NCBI GenBank assembly: GCA_001725255.1
Contig: MEFV01000008.1
Coordinates: forward strand, 62,001-126,000
Source of the DNA: Comamonas sp. SCN 67-35
GTDB taxonomy: Bacteria > Pseudomonadota > Gammaproteobacteria > Burkholderiales > Burkholderiaceae_C
Reading direction: 5' to 3'
DNA length: 64,000 nt
Shown in pieces: positions 44,476 through 53,319 of this stretch. Made by a program: the position numbers and the translations under genes. The notes below the pieces were generated by a model, which saw only the letters and a program-made list of their open reading frames with translations, was not told where the DNA came from and did not search any database. Position 1 is the first letter of the stretch. Every line of letters begins with the position of its first letter.

Positions 44476-45435
44476 TCAGCGCAGGATGATGACTTGCTCG
44501 GGCTGTGGCGTGACCACCGGCGGCTGCCCGGCCGGGTAGGCCATGGGCGCCGTGGGCCGCGCGCGACTCGCGAGATTGGGGTCCGTCAGGCCCAACTGCC
44601 CCATGAGCTGGTAGTACACATCGTGCGCCAACGACAGCGATGTTTCGCGCATCACCTTGGCGCGGTTGGGCGGCGCGATGTCGCCACGGTTGGAGAGGAT
44701 CTTGGTGTCATCTCCCTGCCCCTGGGCCGAGAATGCCGCCTTGATCTCATGGGTCTTGGTATTGATCAGCGAGAAATCCGCGAGCAGCTGCAGCCCGTAC
44801 TGGCGCGTTGCGCTCGCCGTACCCTGCAGCGGCGAGAGCGCATCGGTGAAGTCGATCGCACTGACCGAGCCGAAGAGCACGTAGTCGGCACCCGGGAACT
44901 CGCCCTTTTTGATGCGCGCGATGATGTCGGTCACCGAGGGCTGAGCGCGCGGCGTGACCATCTTGCCGCCCTGCACCTGGTTGAGCACCTGTTCGGCCTT
45001 GCTCGATTGCGGCGCGCCCGCGTCAAAGCCCTTGCCCTGCACCAGCTTGAAGAACGTGCCCTGCAGCAGCGCGCCCTTGATGTCGTTGGTGTAGCCCGCC
45101 AGGTCGCGCTGCTCGATGTAGCTGTAGCGTCCACCTACATAAGTGCCGCTCGATTGCTCGGACGCCTGCAGCGATTCGCTGCCCGATGCCGAATGCGAGC
45201 CGCTGGTCATACCGTAGCTGCCGCTGTCGCGGTAGTTGCTGCGCGCATTGACCTGGCTGCTGCTCTGGCGCGTGCCGACGACGAAATACTCCGACACCTG
45301 CTGTGCATAAGCGAGGTTGGTGACGGCGATGCGCACCGGCGCGCCGCCCGCTTGCGCCAGGGCTGCGCCGCTGGCCGTGAGGGCGCCCGTGGCCAACACG
45401 GCACAGGCCAGACCCAGGGTGGTTCTGCGTTGCAT
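44476..45435 (-). CDS. CsgG/LpoB-like exported protein
   Basis: A 319-residue protein with a cleavable signal (residues 1-28, ending ALAQA). After VRIAVTNLAYAQQVSEYFVVG it has a Ser/Gly-rich stretch (SYGMTSGSHSASGSES, near 75-90). An alpha/beta part follows with KAEQVLNQVQGGKMV, ADYVLFGSVSAIDF and YGLQLLADFSLINTKTHEI, resembling the CsgG/LpoB/TolB-N-like fold. No lipobox cysteine is evident, so it is periplasmic rather than a lipoprotein. It is the fourth gene of an operon with LpoB-like and YcfL-like proteins. Function unknown. Confidence 0.6.
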   Translation of the reverse strand: MQRRTTLGLACAVLATGALTASGAALAQAGGAPVRIAVTNLAYAQQVSEYFVVGTRQSSSQVNARSNYRDSGSYGMTSGSHSASGSESLQASEQSSGTYVGGRYSYIEQRDLAGYTNDIKGALLQGTFFKLVQGKGFDAGAPQSSKAEQVLNQVQGGKMVTPRAQPSVTDIIARIKKGEFPGADYVLFGSVSAIDFTDALSPLQGTASATRQYGLQLLADFSLINTKTHEIKAAFSAQGQGDDTKILSNRGDIAPPNRAKVMRETSLSLAHDVYYQLMGQLGLTDPNLASRARPTAPMAYPAGQPPVVTPQPEQVIILR

Positions 45436-45448
45436 GCTCACTGCTCCT

Positions 45449-46054
45449 TCAGCGCTGACTGGTCTTGCGGATTTCTTTCTCGTCCTGCCATTCGATCGTG
45501 CCTTCTTCCACGTCGAACATCTTGAGCGTGAACTTGTAGAACACGTCCTTGGTGCTGGCACTCTGCTTCACGATGCTCGTGAGCTCGCCTTCAAGCTGGT
45601 ATTTGGCCGCCGTCATGCGCCCTACCTTGGCCGTCGTGCCCTGCTTGTACAGGCCGCTCTGGTTCTGCCGCTGCAATTCATCGACGCCTTCCTGCATCTC
45701 GGCAATCGAGCGCGTGAAGCGCACCTTGCCGGACTTCACCAGCGTGGTCTGGATCGAGTTCATCACGTTGGTCGTGTCGATGTACTCGCTGGTCTTGTTC
45801 TTCACGCGCGAGATCGTCACTGTCGGGCGCCCCTGGAAGATGCCGGTCTCCAGCAGGCTGCCCGTCATCCTCTCGGCGATCATCTGCAGGTCGGTCGAGC
45901 CGAACTCGTTGGTGACGAGCTCCACGGCCTTGGTGTCGCCGTAGCTGACCTGCCGGTCAAAGCGCACGACGGGCGAAGAAACATAGGTGGATTGGCACGC
46001 CGCCAGCGCCAGCGTGGCAGCTGCCAGCGTCACACGGCCCAGTGAATATTGCAT
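45449..46054 (-). CDS. LpoB-like lipoprotein (penicillin-binding protein activator family)
   Basis: A 201-residue outer-membrane lipoprotein. The signal peptide ends with LALAAC, so Cys20 is the lipidated residue. The domain matches the LpoB family: VELVTNEFGSTDLQMIAERM near 48-67, GRPTVTISRVKNKTSEYIDT near 80, then AAKYQLEGELTSIVKQ near 150 and FYKFTLKMFDVEEGTIEW near 172. In E. coli LpoB activates PBP1b for peptidoglycan synthesis. The linker is much shorter than in E. coli, so direct activation of a PBP is uncertain. The ATG at 46054 is preceded by AGAGAGGA. Confidence 0.82.
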   Translation of the reverse strand: MQYSLGRVTLAAATLALAACQSTYVSSPVVRFDRQVSYGDTKAVELVTNEFGSTDLQMIAERMTGSLLETGIFQGRPTVTISRVKNKTSEYIDTTNVMNSIQTTLVKSGKVRFTRSIAEMQEGVDELQRQNQSGLYKQGTTAKVGRMTAAKYQLEGELTSIVKQSASTKDVFYKFTLKMFDVEEGTIEWQDEKEIRKTSQR

Positions 46055-46084
46055 GGGATCCTCTCTTCTCATCAGGGATGCGCC

Positions 46085-46477
46085 TCAGCGCGACTCGACG
46101 TTCATTTCCAGGCGCAGGTCAACGGCTGCCGCATGGGGCGCGACGCTCTTGACCGTCTGCTGGGCCAGGCCCAGCATCCGCATCTGCTTCCACACCTCGC
46201 CATCGCCCACCTGGTTGCCAACGCCGTCCAACCACTTGAAGCGGTAGAACACGGTGCGGTCGGGCTGCTCCATATTGGTGAAATCGGCCTGCACCACCAG
46301 CACGTCGTTGCGCCGCACAAGGCGCATTTCGGTGATGGCAATGCCCTGCGCCGGTCCGCGTAGCGCCACTTTGGCGGCAACGGCCGGCGGCGTGGCCGGA
46401 TCCTGCTGGGCCAGAACCGGCCCGCTCAGCGTGGCGGCGCCGAGCACGGCGGCACCCAACAACACACGAAATCGCAT
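46085..46477 (-). CDS. YcfL-like (DUF1425) exported protein
   Basis: A 130-residue protein with a signal peptide (residues 1-23, ending VLAQ). The mature domain has ITEMRLVRRNDVLVVQADF near 48-66 and FYRFKWLDGVGNQVGDGEVWKQM (read in two parts near 75-97), the DUF1425/YcfL pattern. In E. coli ycfL lies directly upstream of lpoB; the same order is kept here. Function unknown; the partnership with LpoB is conserved across phyla. The ATG at 46477 follows GGAGGGG. Confidence 0.8.
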   Translation of the reverse strand: MRFRVLLGAAVLGAATLSGPVLAQQDPATPPAVAAKVALRGPAQGIAITEMRLVRRNDVLVVQADFTNMEQPDRTVFYRFKWLDGVGNQVGDGEVWKQMRMLGLAQQTVKSVAPHAAAVDLRLEMNVESR

Positions 46478-46506
46478 GGTGATCCCCTCCTTTTCGATAA
46501 CGAACG

Positions 46507-47964
46507 TCACTTGTTCTGTACGGCCACGGACTTGCTTGCCATATCCGGCGCAGCCGCAGCCGCAGCCGCATCGGGCGCGAGCGTACCGATCCTGGCCACT
46601 TCACCCACCAGCACCCGGTCGCCATAGATGCGCAGCGGCACCAGCGCATACTGACCGCCGATGTCCACCTTGCCGGTGACGCCTCGCCCGTCGATCGCAA
46701 GCTGGTGCGACCCCGGCGGCAGATAGCCGCGCGCCACGTAGATGCGCCCCGGCAGCATGCGCCACATGCGGTCGTCGGCCTTCTCGGTCGCTACCGAAGC
46801 GACCATGCCGACGATGGCTCCGAACAGGCCCGCATTCTTCTGCAACTGATCCTGCATCACGCCCTTGGCCAGGGCCCGCGTGAAGCCGCGCAGCACCATG
46901 CCAGGCATCTGGTCCTTGAGCGCGCGCCGCGCCATCACGTTCACGTCGACGACGCGCTCCAGCGCCAGCTCCTGCTGGTCCATGGCCAGCTTGGTGAGCA
47001 GGGCATCGCCAGAAGGATCGATCACTGGATAGGAAATGCTCGCCGTCACCAGGCCGCGCCCCGTGGGCACGGGCAGCGTGAAGCCCTTGGGCTTGCGTGC
47101 AGGCGCGTCACCGGCCTCGACGATGAAGAGCACGTCCGTCATCTGCTGGCGGCGCTTCCAGGTGAAGCTGGTGCGCTCGTCCAGCCCGCGCAGGCCTTCA
47201 TCGAGCACGGCGGTGCCGGGCTTGAGCTCGATCGCGTGGCGATAGCCGGGCGCGGCCAGGTCGGGCTCGTTGAGCACCTCGTAGAGAAAGCCCGAGAGGT
47301 AATGGCTCAGCGCGTTGGAATAACCGTTCTTGAGTTCCAGCACCTCGGGGTCGTTGAGCGTTTCCACCGGGTAGCCGTTGATCTCGGCGCCGCCCTTGGT
47401 CGCGCCCTTGCCCTCGGCCTCTTTCTCGGCCTCGGCCACTTCCTTGGCGCGGAATTCGGCGATCACCGCCTCGCGCTCGTGCGTGCGCTTGACGTCCACC
47501 CGCGCGCCATCCAGATCGCCCAGCGCGATGCGATTGAGCGCCAGGCGCGTGGTGAGAAACACCTTCTCGTAGTCCTCGCCCTCGTAGGTTTTCAGGCGTT
47601 CGCTGATCAGCGCCGCGCCCACGTTGCCCATGAGTTTTTCGGGGGTGCTTCTGGCTGTGTCTTCCCACTCCTTCACGCGCTCGTCGGCCACCATGAAGGA
47701 TTGCGTGCTCTCGTCGTAGTGGTTTTCCAGGCGCAGCAGCTCACCGCGTTCCAGGTTGTAGAGCAGCGCCTTCTTGTCGCTGTCCGACGTGGCCGAGGCA
47801 TCGAGCCGCGCGATGGCTGCCGGAATGCCCCCGGCGCGGCTGGCGGTCTGCACCTCGGTGGCCAGTTCGTCGTGGCTGGCCATGTTGGCGCAACCAGCCA
47901 TGAAGGCGCTCAGCATCAGCGCCGCCCAGACGCGCGTCGCCCGGTACGAACGGGGTGTGGTCAT
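46507..47964 (-). CDS. COG3014-type lipoprotein
   Basis: A 485-residue lipoprotein with lipobox LSAFMAGC (Cys25). Residues about 40-250 are helical repeats (TPR-like, for example LYNLERGELLRLENHYDES and YSNALSHYLSGFLYEVLNEP). The C-terminal half has beta-rich segments including RIYVARGYLPPGSHQLAID. This is the COG3014 family, uncharacterised, often found with YcfL and LpoB homologues. It is the first gene of the four-gene envelope operon, preceded by an AT-rich region at 48035-48090 that probably holds the promoter. Confidence 0.78.
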   Translation of the reverse strand: MTTPRSYRATRVWAALMLSAFMAGCANMASHDELATEVQTASRAGGIPAAIARLDASATSDSDKKALLYNLERGELLRLENHYDESTQSFMVADERVKEWEDTARSTPEKLMGNVGAALISERLKTYEGEDYEKVFLTTRLALNRIALGDLDGARVDVKRTHEREAVIAEFRAKEVAEAEKEAEGKGATKGGAEINGYPVETLNDPEVLELKNGYSNALSHYLSGFLYEVLNEPDLAAPGYRHAIELKPGTAVLDEGLRGLDERTSFTWKRRQQMTDVLFIVEAGDAPARKPKGFTLPVPTGRGLVTASISYPVIDPSGDALLTKLAMDQQELALERVVDVNVMARRALKDQMPGMVLRGFTRALAKGVMQDQLQKNAGLFGAIVGMVASVATEKADDRMWRMLPGRIYVARGYLPPGSHQLAIDGRGVTGKVDIGGQYALVPLRIYGDRVLVGEVARIGTLAPDAAAAAAAPDMASKSVAVQNK

Positions 47965-48094
47965 CTCTCTCTCCTCTTTTCGGGTTGGCGCAGCCCGCGC
48001 TCTCCCTACGGGGCCGACTGGGAGCGGAGGATACCGGGATTTTTTTTACATTTTGAAAGATTTAACACTCTGCGCAAGTGAAATTTGCCCAAGG

Positions 48095-48850
48095 TCAAGA
48101 AACAGTGAAAGCGGCAGCTGTCTCCAGGCAAGGCGCACGGTAAATCCATATGCAACGCCCTCCCGGCGCCTGCAGCCGCGCGCTCGCGGGCACATCGGGC
48201 AGCGCGAATTCCAGGCTCACCAGCCAGCTACCCGGCACCATTTCGCCGCTTTTGATCAGCGCGCGGCTCATGCTCTCCGGGCGCTGGAACAGGTAAACCA
48301 TCTGGTAGCCGCTCCAGTCGGCGCCCCAGATGTCACTGCGGCGCACGCGCGCCCAGGGGCAGCGCAAGGCGCAGATCCAGCGCAGCGGCCAGCTCCACTC
48401 CAGGCCTTCGAGCCGCGCCCGCGGGTAGGCCCGGCGCAGCGCCCGCAGGCCGTCGCCCACGCCGCAACCGGCATCGAGCACACGCGCACCATCAGGCAAG
48501 GGCACGCACTGCGCCAACCCGTCGAGCGCCCCTTCGGGGGTGGGGAAAAGCGGCGCATCGCGCCACGCGTGCACCGGGTAGAGCAGCAGCAACATGGCCA
48601 CGGGCAACAGCCAGGCCCACGGGGGCAGCAATGCACTGCCCGTGAGCGCGAGTGACAGCGGAAACCCCAGCGCCACCAGTGCGCGGCGCCACCAGCGCAC
48701 GACCACCAGGCTGGCCAGCACGCCGACCGCCGATGCCAGCAGCATCGCGGCCACCGGCGCCAGCGCGCGCAACGCCGTCAGATACACGAGCCAGCACAGC
48801 GCCCACGCCAGCACCGCGGGCAGCGGCCAGGGTGGGCGCAGCCGCGTCAA
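48095..48850 (-). CDS. Membrane-anchored class I SAM-dependent methyltransferase
   Basis: A 251-residue protein with about four hydrophobic segments in the first 95 residues, then a soluble methyltransferase domain. Motif I is ARVLDAGCGVGDGLRAL near 122-138, followed by LEGLEWSWPL near 148. The domain is short, and the downstream motifs are weak. It starts 3 bases after the parB stop, so it is probably in the partition operon, as seen in related genomes. The substrate is unknown; a link to chromosome segregation is not implied by the fold. Confidence 0.72.
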   Translation of the reverse strand: MTRLRPPWPLPAVLAWALCWLVYLTALRALAPVAAMLLASAVGVLASLVVVRWWRRALVALGFPLSLALTGSALLPPWAWLLPVAMLLLLYPVHAWRDAPLFPTPEGALDGLAQCVPLPDGARVLDAGCGVGDGLRALRRAYPRARLEGLEWSWPLRWICALRCPWARVRRSDIWGADWSGYQMVYLFQRPESMSRALIKSGEMVPGSWLVSLEFALPDVPASARLQAPGGRCIWIYRAPCLETAAAFTVS

Positions 48851-48853
48851 GGG

Positions 48854-49771
48854 CTATCCACGCAGGCGTTCGATCAGACCGCCGAGCGCATCGAGCGACC
48901 CGAACTGGATGGCGATCTCGCCCATCTCCTCGGTACGGCTGCCACGCTTGACGCGTTTTTTCACGCGCACCTCGACCTCTGCGGTGAGCAGATCGGAGAG
49001 TTCCTCCTCGACGCGCCGGATGTCGCGCGACTTCTCTTTCTTGGGCTTTTGCGGCACCAGGGTGAACTCGGCGCCCAGCTTTTTCACAAGCCGCTCGGCC
49101 TCGCGCACCGAGAGCTTCTTCGCCACGATCTGGTTGCCCGCCGTGATCTGCGCCGCCCGCTCCAGCGCCAGCAGCGCCCGGGCGTGGCCCATGTCGATAT
49201 CACCGGCCATCAGCATGGTCTGCACCGGTTCGGCGAGGTTGAGCAGGCGCAGCAGATTGCTGGCGGCGCTGCGCGAACGCCCCACCGCCTGCGCCACCTG
49301 CTCGTGCGTGTAGCCGAACTCACGGATCAGCCGCTGCAGACCCTGCGCTTCTTCCAGCGGATTGAGGTCCTCGCGCTGGATGTTCTCGATGAGCGCCATG
49401 GTGGCCGCCGCTTCATCGGGCACCTCGCGCACCAGCACCGGCACTTCGGCCAAACCAGCCAGGCGCGCCGCACGAAAGCGCCGCTCGCCCGCGATGATCT
49501 CGTACTTGCCCGCGTGCTCGCCCTGCGAGAGCTTGCGCACCAGAATGGGCTGCATGATGCCCTGCGTCTTGATGCTTTCAGCCAGCTCGTACAGCGCACC
49601 CTCATCCATGCGCGTGCGGGGTTGATAGACGCCGGGCACGATGACATCGAGCGGCAGGCTGCCCGGCCCATCCGCCGCGCCGGTCAGAGGCGAATCGGTG
49701 CGTTCAGGAACTTTGGGGCCGAGCAGCGCTTCCAGCCCACGACCCAGGCCTCTGGGTTTCTTCGTTGCCAT
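48854..49771 (-). CDS. parB: Chromosome partitioning protein ParB
   Basis: A 305-residue CTP-dependent DNA clamp that loads at parS and spreads. The N-terminal ParA-contact region starts KKPRGLGRGLEALLG. The ParB/Srx CTPase motif includes GERRFRA at 95-101. The helix-turn-helix is in GYTHEQVAQAVGRSRSAASN near 154-173, and a basic/acidic C-terminal dimerisation domain follows. It lies 8 bases after parA, and four parS-like sites occur in the upstream genes. Confidence 0.97.
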   Translation of the reverse strand: MATKKPRGLGRGLEALLGPKVPERTDSPLTGAADGPGSLPLDVIVPGVYQPRTRMDEGALYELAESIKTQGIMQPILVRKLSQGEHAGKYEIIAGERRFRAARLAGLAEVPVLVREVPDEAAATMALIENIQREDLNPLEEAQGLQRLIREFGYTHEQVAQAVGRSRSAASNLLRLLNLAEPVQTMLMAGDIDMGHARALLALERAAQITAGNQIVAKKLSVREAERLVKKLGAEFTLVPQKPKKEKSRDIRRVEEELSDLLTAEVEVRVKKRVKRGSRTEEMGEIAIQFGSLDALGGLIERLRG

Positions 49772-49779
49772 GTGCGTCC

Positions 49780-50553
49780 TTATCGATTGAGTTGCGTGCG
49801 AGCGACCAGCTCGCGGGCAAATTCCACAAAAGCCTGGCTGCCCTTGGCACCGGGATCGAACACCACGCCGGGCAGACCATAGCTCGGCGCCTCCGCCAGG
49901 CGCACGTTGCGCGGGATCACGGTGTCAAAGACCTTGTCGCCGAAATGTGCCTTGAGCTGCTCGCCCACCTGCTGCTGCAGCGTGATGCGCGGGTCGAACA
50001 TCACACGCAGCAGGCCGATGAGCTCAAGGTCCGGATTGAGATTGGCATGTACCTGCTTGATGGTGTTGACAAGGTCGGTCAACCCCTCGAGCGCGAAATA
50101 TTCACACTGCATCGGCACGATCACGCCGTGCGCGCTGCACAGGCCGTTGAGGGTGAGCAGACTCAAGCTGGGCGGGCAGTCGATGAGGACGAAGTCGTAC
50201 TCCCCGTCGACCGCGGCAAGCGCCAGCTTCAGGCGGCTTTCACGTTGATCCAGATCGACAAGTTCGACTTCCGCACCCGAAAGCTCGCGATTGGCACCCA
50301 GCACATGGTAGCCACACGCCTCGGCATGTGTGGCCGCCTCCCGCACCGTGGCGGACCCCAGGAGCACGTCGTACACCGACTGCCGCAGGGCCCGCTTGTC
50401 CACGCCCGAGCCCATGGTCGCGTTGCCCTGGGGGTCGAGATCAACCATGAGCACGCGCTGGCCGATGCGGGCCAGGCCGGCCGCCAGATTGACGGTGGTG
50501 GTGGTCTTGCCGACGCCACCCTTCTGATTGGCGATGCAGAAAATCTTGGCCAT
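49780..50553 (-). CDS. parA: Chromosome partitioning ATPase ParA
   Basis: A 257-residue deviant Walker ATPase. The P-loop is KGGVGKTT at residues 11-18, the Walker A' Asp is in MVDLDPQGNA near 37, and Walker B is FVLIDCPP near 119. It has no N-terminal DNA-binding extension, so it is the chromosomal (Soj-like) type. The ATG at 50553 gives MAKIFCIANQ, the common start. With ParB it moves the origin region after replication. Confidence 0.97.
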   Translation of the reverse strand: MAKIFCIANQKGGVGKTTTTVNLAAGLARIGQRVLMVDLDPQGNATMGSGVDKRALRQSVYDVLLGSATVREAATHAEACGYHVLGANRELSGAEVELVDLDQRESRLKLALAAVDGEYDFVLIDCPPSLSLLTLNGLCSAHGVIVPMQCEYFALEGLTDLVNTIKQVHANLNPDLELIGLLRVMFDPRITLQQQVGEQLKAHFGDKVFDTVIPRNVRLAEAPSYGLPGVVFDPGAKGSQAFVEFARELVARTQLNR

Positions 50554-50610
50554 GGCTGCAGCAGTGAAAACGGGAATGCGGCCGCGAGAAATGCGGGCCA
50601 AGGGGTGCGG

Positions 50611-51276
50611 CTAGTGTAGTGCCATGCGGGGCCGCATCCACACGATGCAACGTTCGGCATCCAGCTGCGGCACCCGCAATGGTTCCACGTGAAACACCGC
50701 CACATCGGGCGGCAAGGTCGCCATTTCCTCAGTGGGCACCTTTCCCTTCATGGCAAGCCACACCCCCCGAGGCGCCAGCAGATGCAGCGAGCAGCTCGTG
50801 AAATCCGCAAGAGAAGCAAACGCGCGACTGCTGACCACATCGAATTCCCCGGCCAGCTTCTCCACCCGGGCGTGCACGCCACGCAGATTGCGCAATTGCA
50901 AGGCGCCTGCCGCCTGCTGAATGAATGCGGCCTTCTTGGCCACGGCATCGACACAGCTCACCGCCAGTTCCGGCAAGCAGATGGCAAACACCACGCCCGG
51001 CAGACCGCCGCCCGACCCCACATCGAGCAGGCGCGCAGGCGCGTCGGCGCCCGCCTCCTGCAACCACCGGCGCAGCGCAACGACGGCGGTCAGGCTGTCC
51101 AGCAGATGGTGCGTGAGCATCTCCCCAGGGTCGCGCACGGACGTGAGGTTGTACACGCGGTTCCATTGTTGCAGCAACGAGAGGAAGGCCAACAGGCTTT
51201 CCTGCTGTGCCTCATGCAACACCAGACCCAGGTCATCCAGGCCTGCCAGGAGCGGTTCGCGCAAGGCCGCGCTCAT
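50611..51276 (-). CDS. rsmG: 16S rRNA (guanine527-N7)-methyltransferase RsmG
   Basis: A 221-residue methyltransferase that makes m7G527 in 16S rRNA. Marks are [20 protein letters not shown] near residues 38-57, [17 protein letters not shown] near 83 and the [10 protein letters not shown] segment near 150. Its ATG overlaps the mnmG stop by 4 bases. A parS-like site overlaps codons near residues 193-198 (VFHVEP). Length matches the family (about 207-220). Confidence 0.95.
   Translation of the reverse strand: MSAALREPLLAGLDDLGLVLHEAQQESLLAFLSLLQQWNRVYNLTSVRDPGEMLTHHLLDSLTAVVALRRWLQEAGADAPARLLDVGSGGGLPGVVFAICLPELAVSCVDAVAKKAAFIQQAAGALQLRNLRGVHARVEKLAGEFDVVSSRAFASLADFTSCSLHLLAPRGVWLAMKGKVPTEEMATLPPDVAVFHVEPLRVPQLDAERCIVWMRPRMALH
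50681..50696. promoter_or_regulatory. parS-like site (one arm imperfect) in rsmG
   Basis: The plus strand reads GGTTCCACGTGAAACA, a match to the parS palindrome TGTTTCACGTGAAACA except at two positions. It lies inside the 3' part of rsmG. Confidence 0.7.
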
Positions 51277-53228
51277 GCAGCCTCTCGTCGTTGCATGTCC
51301 TTGAAGTGCCCCTTCTTCAGATGCACCAGCAACAACGACACGGCCGCCGGCGTGACACCCGAAATGCGCGAAGCCTGTCCCAGCGTCTGCGGCCGGTGCT
51401 TCTGCAGCTTCTGCCGCACCTCGAACGAGAGTGAACTCACCTGCATGTAGTCCAGATCCGCCGGAAGCGCCAGATTTTCGTAATGCGCGGCACGCTCGAC
51501 CTCTTCCTTCTGCCGGTCGATATAGCCTGAATACTTGGCGGCGATTTCCACCTGCTCGATTACCGGGCCATGCAGCTCGCCCAGGGTTTCACGTGAAACA
51601 TCGGTACTGGCGAAGCGCCCGTCACCCAAACCCATCAAAACCTCGTAATCGACGCCTGGGCGACGCAGGAGATCGAACAGGCTGTATTCATGCTCCAACG
51701 CCTTGCCCAGCAGGCTCTCGCTTTCCTGCGCATCGACGATCCGGGGGTTGACCCAGCACGACTTGAGCCGCTCGGTTTCACGTGAAACAGCATCGCGCTT
51801 GCGGCAGAACACATCCCAGCGCGCATCATCCACCAAGCCCATGCGCCGACCGATCTCCGTCAGACGCATGTCGGCATTGTCCTCGCGCAGCTGCAGGCGG
51901 AATTCGGCGCGGCTCGTGAACATGCGGTACGGCTCGGTCACACCCTTCGTGATCAGATCATCGACCAGCACACCCAGATAGGCCTCATCGCGCCGGGGCA
52001 GCCAGGGCGCGTTACCACGGCATTGCAGCGCCGCGTTGAGTCCGGCGAACAGGCCCTGGGCCGCCGCCTCTTCATAACCGGTGGTGCCGTTGATTTGTCC
52101 AGCGAAATACAGGCCGTGAATCTGCTGCGTCTCGAAACTGCTCTTGAGCGCACGCGGATCGAAATAGTCGTATTCGATGGCGTAACCGGGGCGCAGGATG
52201 TGTGCATGCTCCAGTCCCTCGATGCTGTGCACCAGCTGGTACTGGATGTCGAACGGCAGGCTGGTGGAGATACCGTTGGGGTAGAACTCGTGGGTGGTCA
52301 GGCCCTCGGGTTCCAGGAAAATCTGATGACTCTCCTTGTCGGCGAAGCGATGGATCTTGTCTTCCACGCTCGGACAATAGCGCGGGCCCGTGCCTTCGAT
52401 CACCCCCGTGAACATCGGGCTGCGGTCCAGCCCCGAACGGATGATGTCGTGCGTGCGCGCATTGGTGTTGGTGATCCAGCACGGCATCTGGCGCGGATGC
52501 ATCGCCGCCCGGCCCATGGTGCTGAACACCGGCAGAACGCCCTCATTCACCCCACCCGGCATGCCATCCCCCGGCTGCTCGGCACAGCGCGAAAAATCGA
52601 TGGTGCGGCCGTCGAGGCGCGGCGGCGTGCCGGTCTTCAGACGCCCCTGCGGCAACTGCAATTCCTTCAGGCGGCTGGCCAGGCTCAGCGCCGGAGGGTC
52701 TCCCGCCCGCCCGCCCTGGTAGTGATTGAGCCCCACGTGAATCTTGCCGTTGAGAAAGGTGCCCGCCGTGAGCACCACGGCGCGCGCACGAAAGCGCACC
52801 CCCACTTGCGTGACGGCGCCCACGACGCGATCGCCTTCGAGCATCAGATCATCGACGGCCTGCTGAAACAGCAGCAAATTGGGCTGGTTTTCCAGGCGAG
52901 AACGAATCGCCCCCTTGTACAGCAGCCGGTCGGCCTGTGCCCGCGTCGCACGCACCGCCGGGCCCTTGCTGCTGTTGAGAATGCGAAACTGGATGCCCGC
53001 CTCGTCGGTGGCAAGCGCCATCGCGCCACCCAGCGCATCCACTTCCTTGACCAGATGCCCCTTGCCGATGCCGCCGATGCTGGGATTGCAGCTCATCTGC
53101 CCCAGCGTCTCGATGTTGTGCGTGAGCAGCAGCGTTCTGCAACCCATGCGCGCGCTCGCCAGCGCCGCCTCGGAGCCGGCGTGACCGCCACCCACGACAA
53201 TGACATCAAATTCCTCGGGATACAACAT
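51273..53228 (-). CDS. mnmG: tRNA uridine 5-carboxymethylaminomethyl modification enzyme MnmG
   Basis: A 651-residue FAD protein that with MnmE modifies wobble U34 of several tRNAs. The dinucleotide-binding GGGHAG is at residues 13-18; [15 protein letters not shown] near 46-60, the KTGTPPRL motif near 206 and [19 protein letters not shown] near 375 are typical. The ATG at 53228 is preferred; an in-frame ATG at 53240 would add four residues. The gene contains two parS sites in-frame, each encoding VSRET (near residues 481 and 544). Confidence 0.97.
   Translation of the reverse strand: MLYPEEFDVIVVGGGHAGSEAALASARMGCRTLLLTHNIETLGQMSCNPSIGGIGKGHLVKEVDALGGAMALATDEAGIQFRILNSSKGPAVRATRAQADRLLYKGAIRSRLENQPNLLLFQQAVDDLMLEGDRVVGAVTQVGVRFRARAVVLTAGTFLNGKIHVGLNHYQGGRAGDPPALSLASRLKELQLPQGRLKTGTPPRLDGRTIDFSRCAEQPGDGMPGGVNEGVLPVFSTMGRAAMHPRQMPCWITNTNARTHDIIRSGLDRSPMFTGVIEGTGPRYCPSVEDKIHRFADKESHQIFLEPEGLTTHEFYPNGISTSLPFDIQYQLVHSIEGLEHAHILRPGYAIEYDYFDPRALKSSFETQQIHGLYFAGQINGTTGYEEAAAQGLFAGLNAALQCRGNAPWLPRRDEAYLGVLVDDLITKGVTEPYRMFTSRAEFRLQLREDNADMRLTEIGRRMGLVDDARWDVFCRKRDAVSRETERLKSCWVNPRIVDAQESESLLGKALEHEYSLFDLLRRPGVDYEVLMGLGDGRFASTDVSRETLGELHGPVIEQVEIAAKYSGYIDRQKEEVERAAHYENLALPADLDYMQVSSLSFEVRQKLQKHRPQTLGQASRISGVTPAAVSLLLVHLKKGHFKDMQRREAA
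51585..51600. promoter_or_regulatory. parS site in mnmG
   Basis: GGTTTCACGTGAAACA differs from the 16-bp palindrome TGTTTCACGTGAAACA only at the first base. It is read in frame as VSRET in MnmG (DVSRETLG). Confidence 0.85.
51774..51789. promoter_or_regulatory. parS site in mnmG
   Basis: GGTTTCACGTGAAACA, a second 15/16 match to the palindrome, again in frame as VSRET (AVSRETER). Confidence 0.85.
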
Positions 53229-53284
53229 CTGAGCGCACATGAAAAGGCAGGGGGCGTTATTGTCCCACCGCACCGCTTTCGGTG

Positions 53285-53300
53285 TGTTTCACGTGAAACA
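53285..53300. promoter_or_regulatory. parS site, perfect palindrome, upstream of mnmG
   Basis: TGTTTCACGTGAAACA is a perfect 16-bp palindrome in the gap between the divergent mnmG and old yellow enzyme genes. Confidence 0.92.
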
Positions 53301-53319
53301 GAACCTTCGAACCATCGAC

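Noticed and set aside
48850..53300. Replication origin with DnaA boxes
   Set aside because: parABS and mnmG-rsmG suggest the origin is near, but I saw no cluster of TTATCCACA-like boxes and no dnaA in the window.
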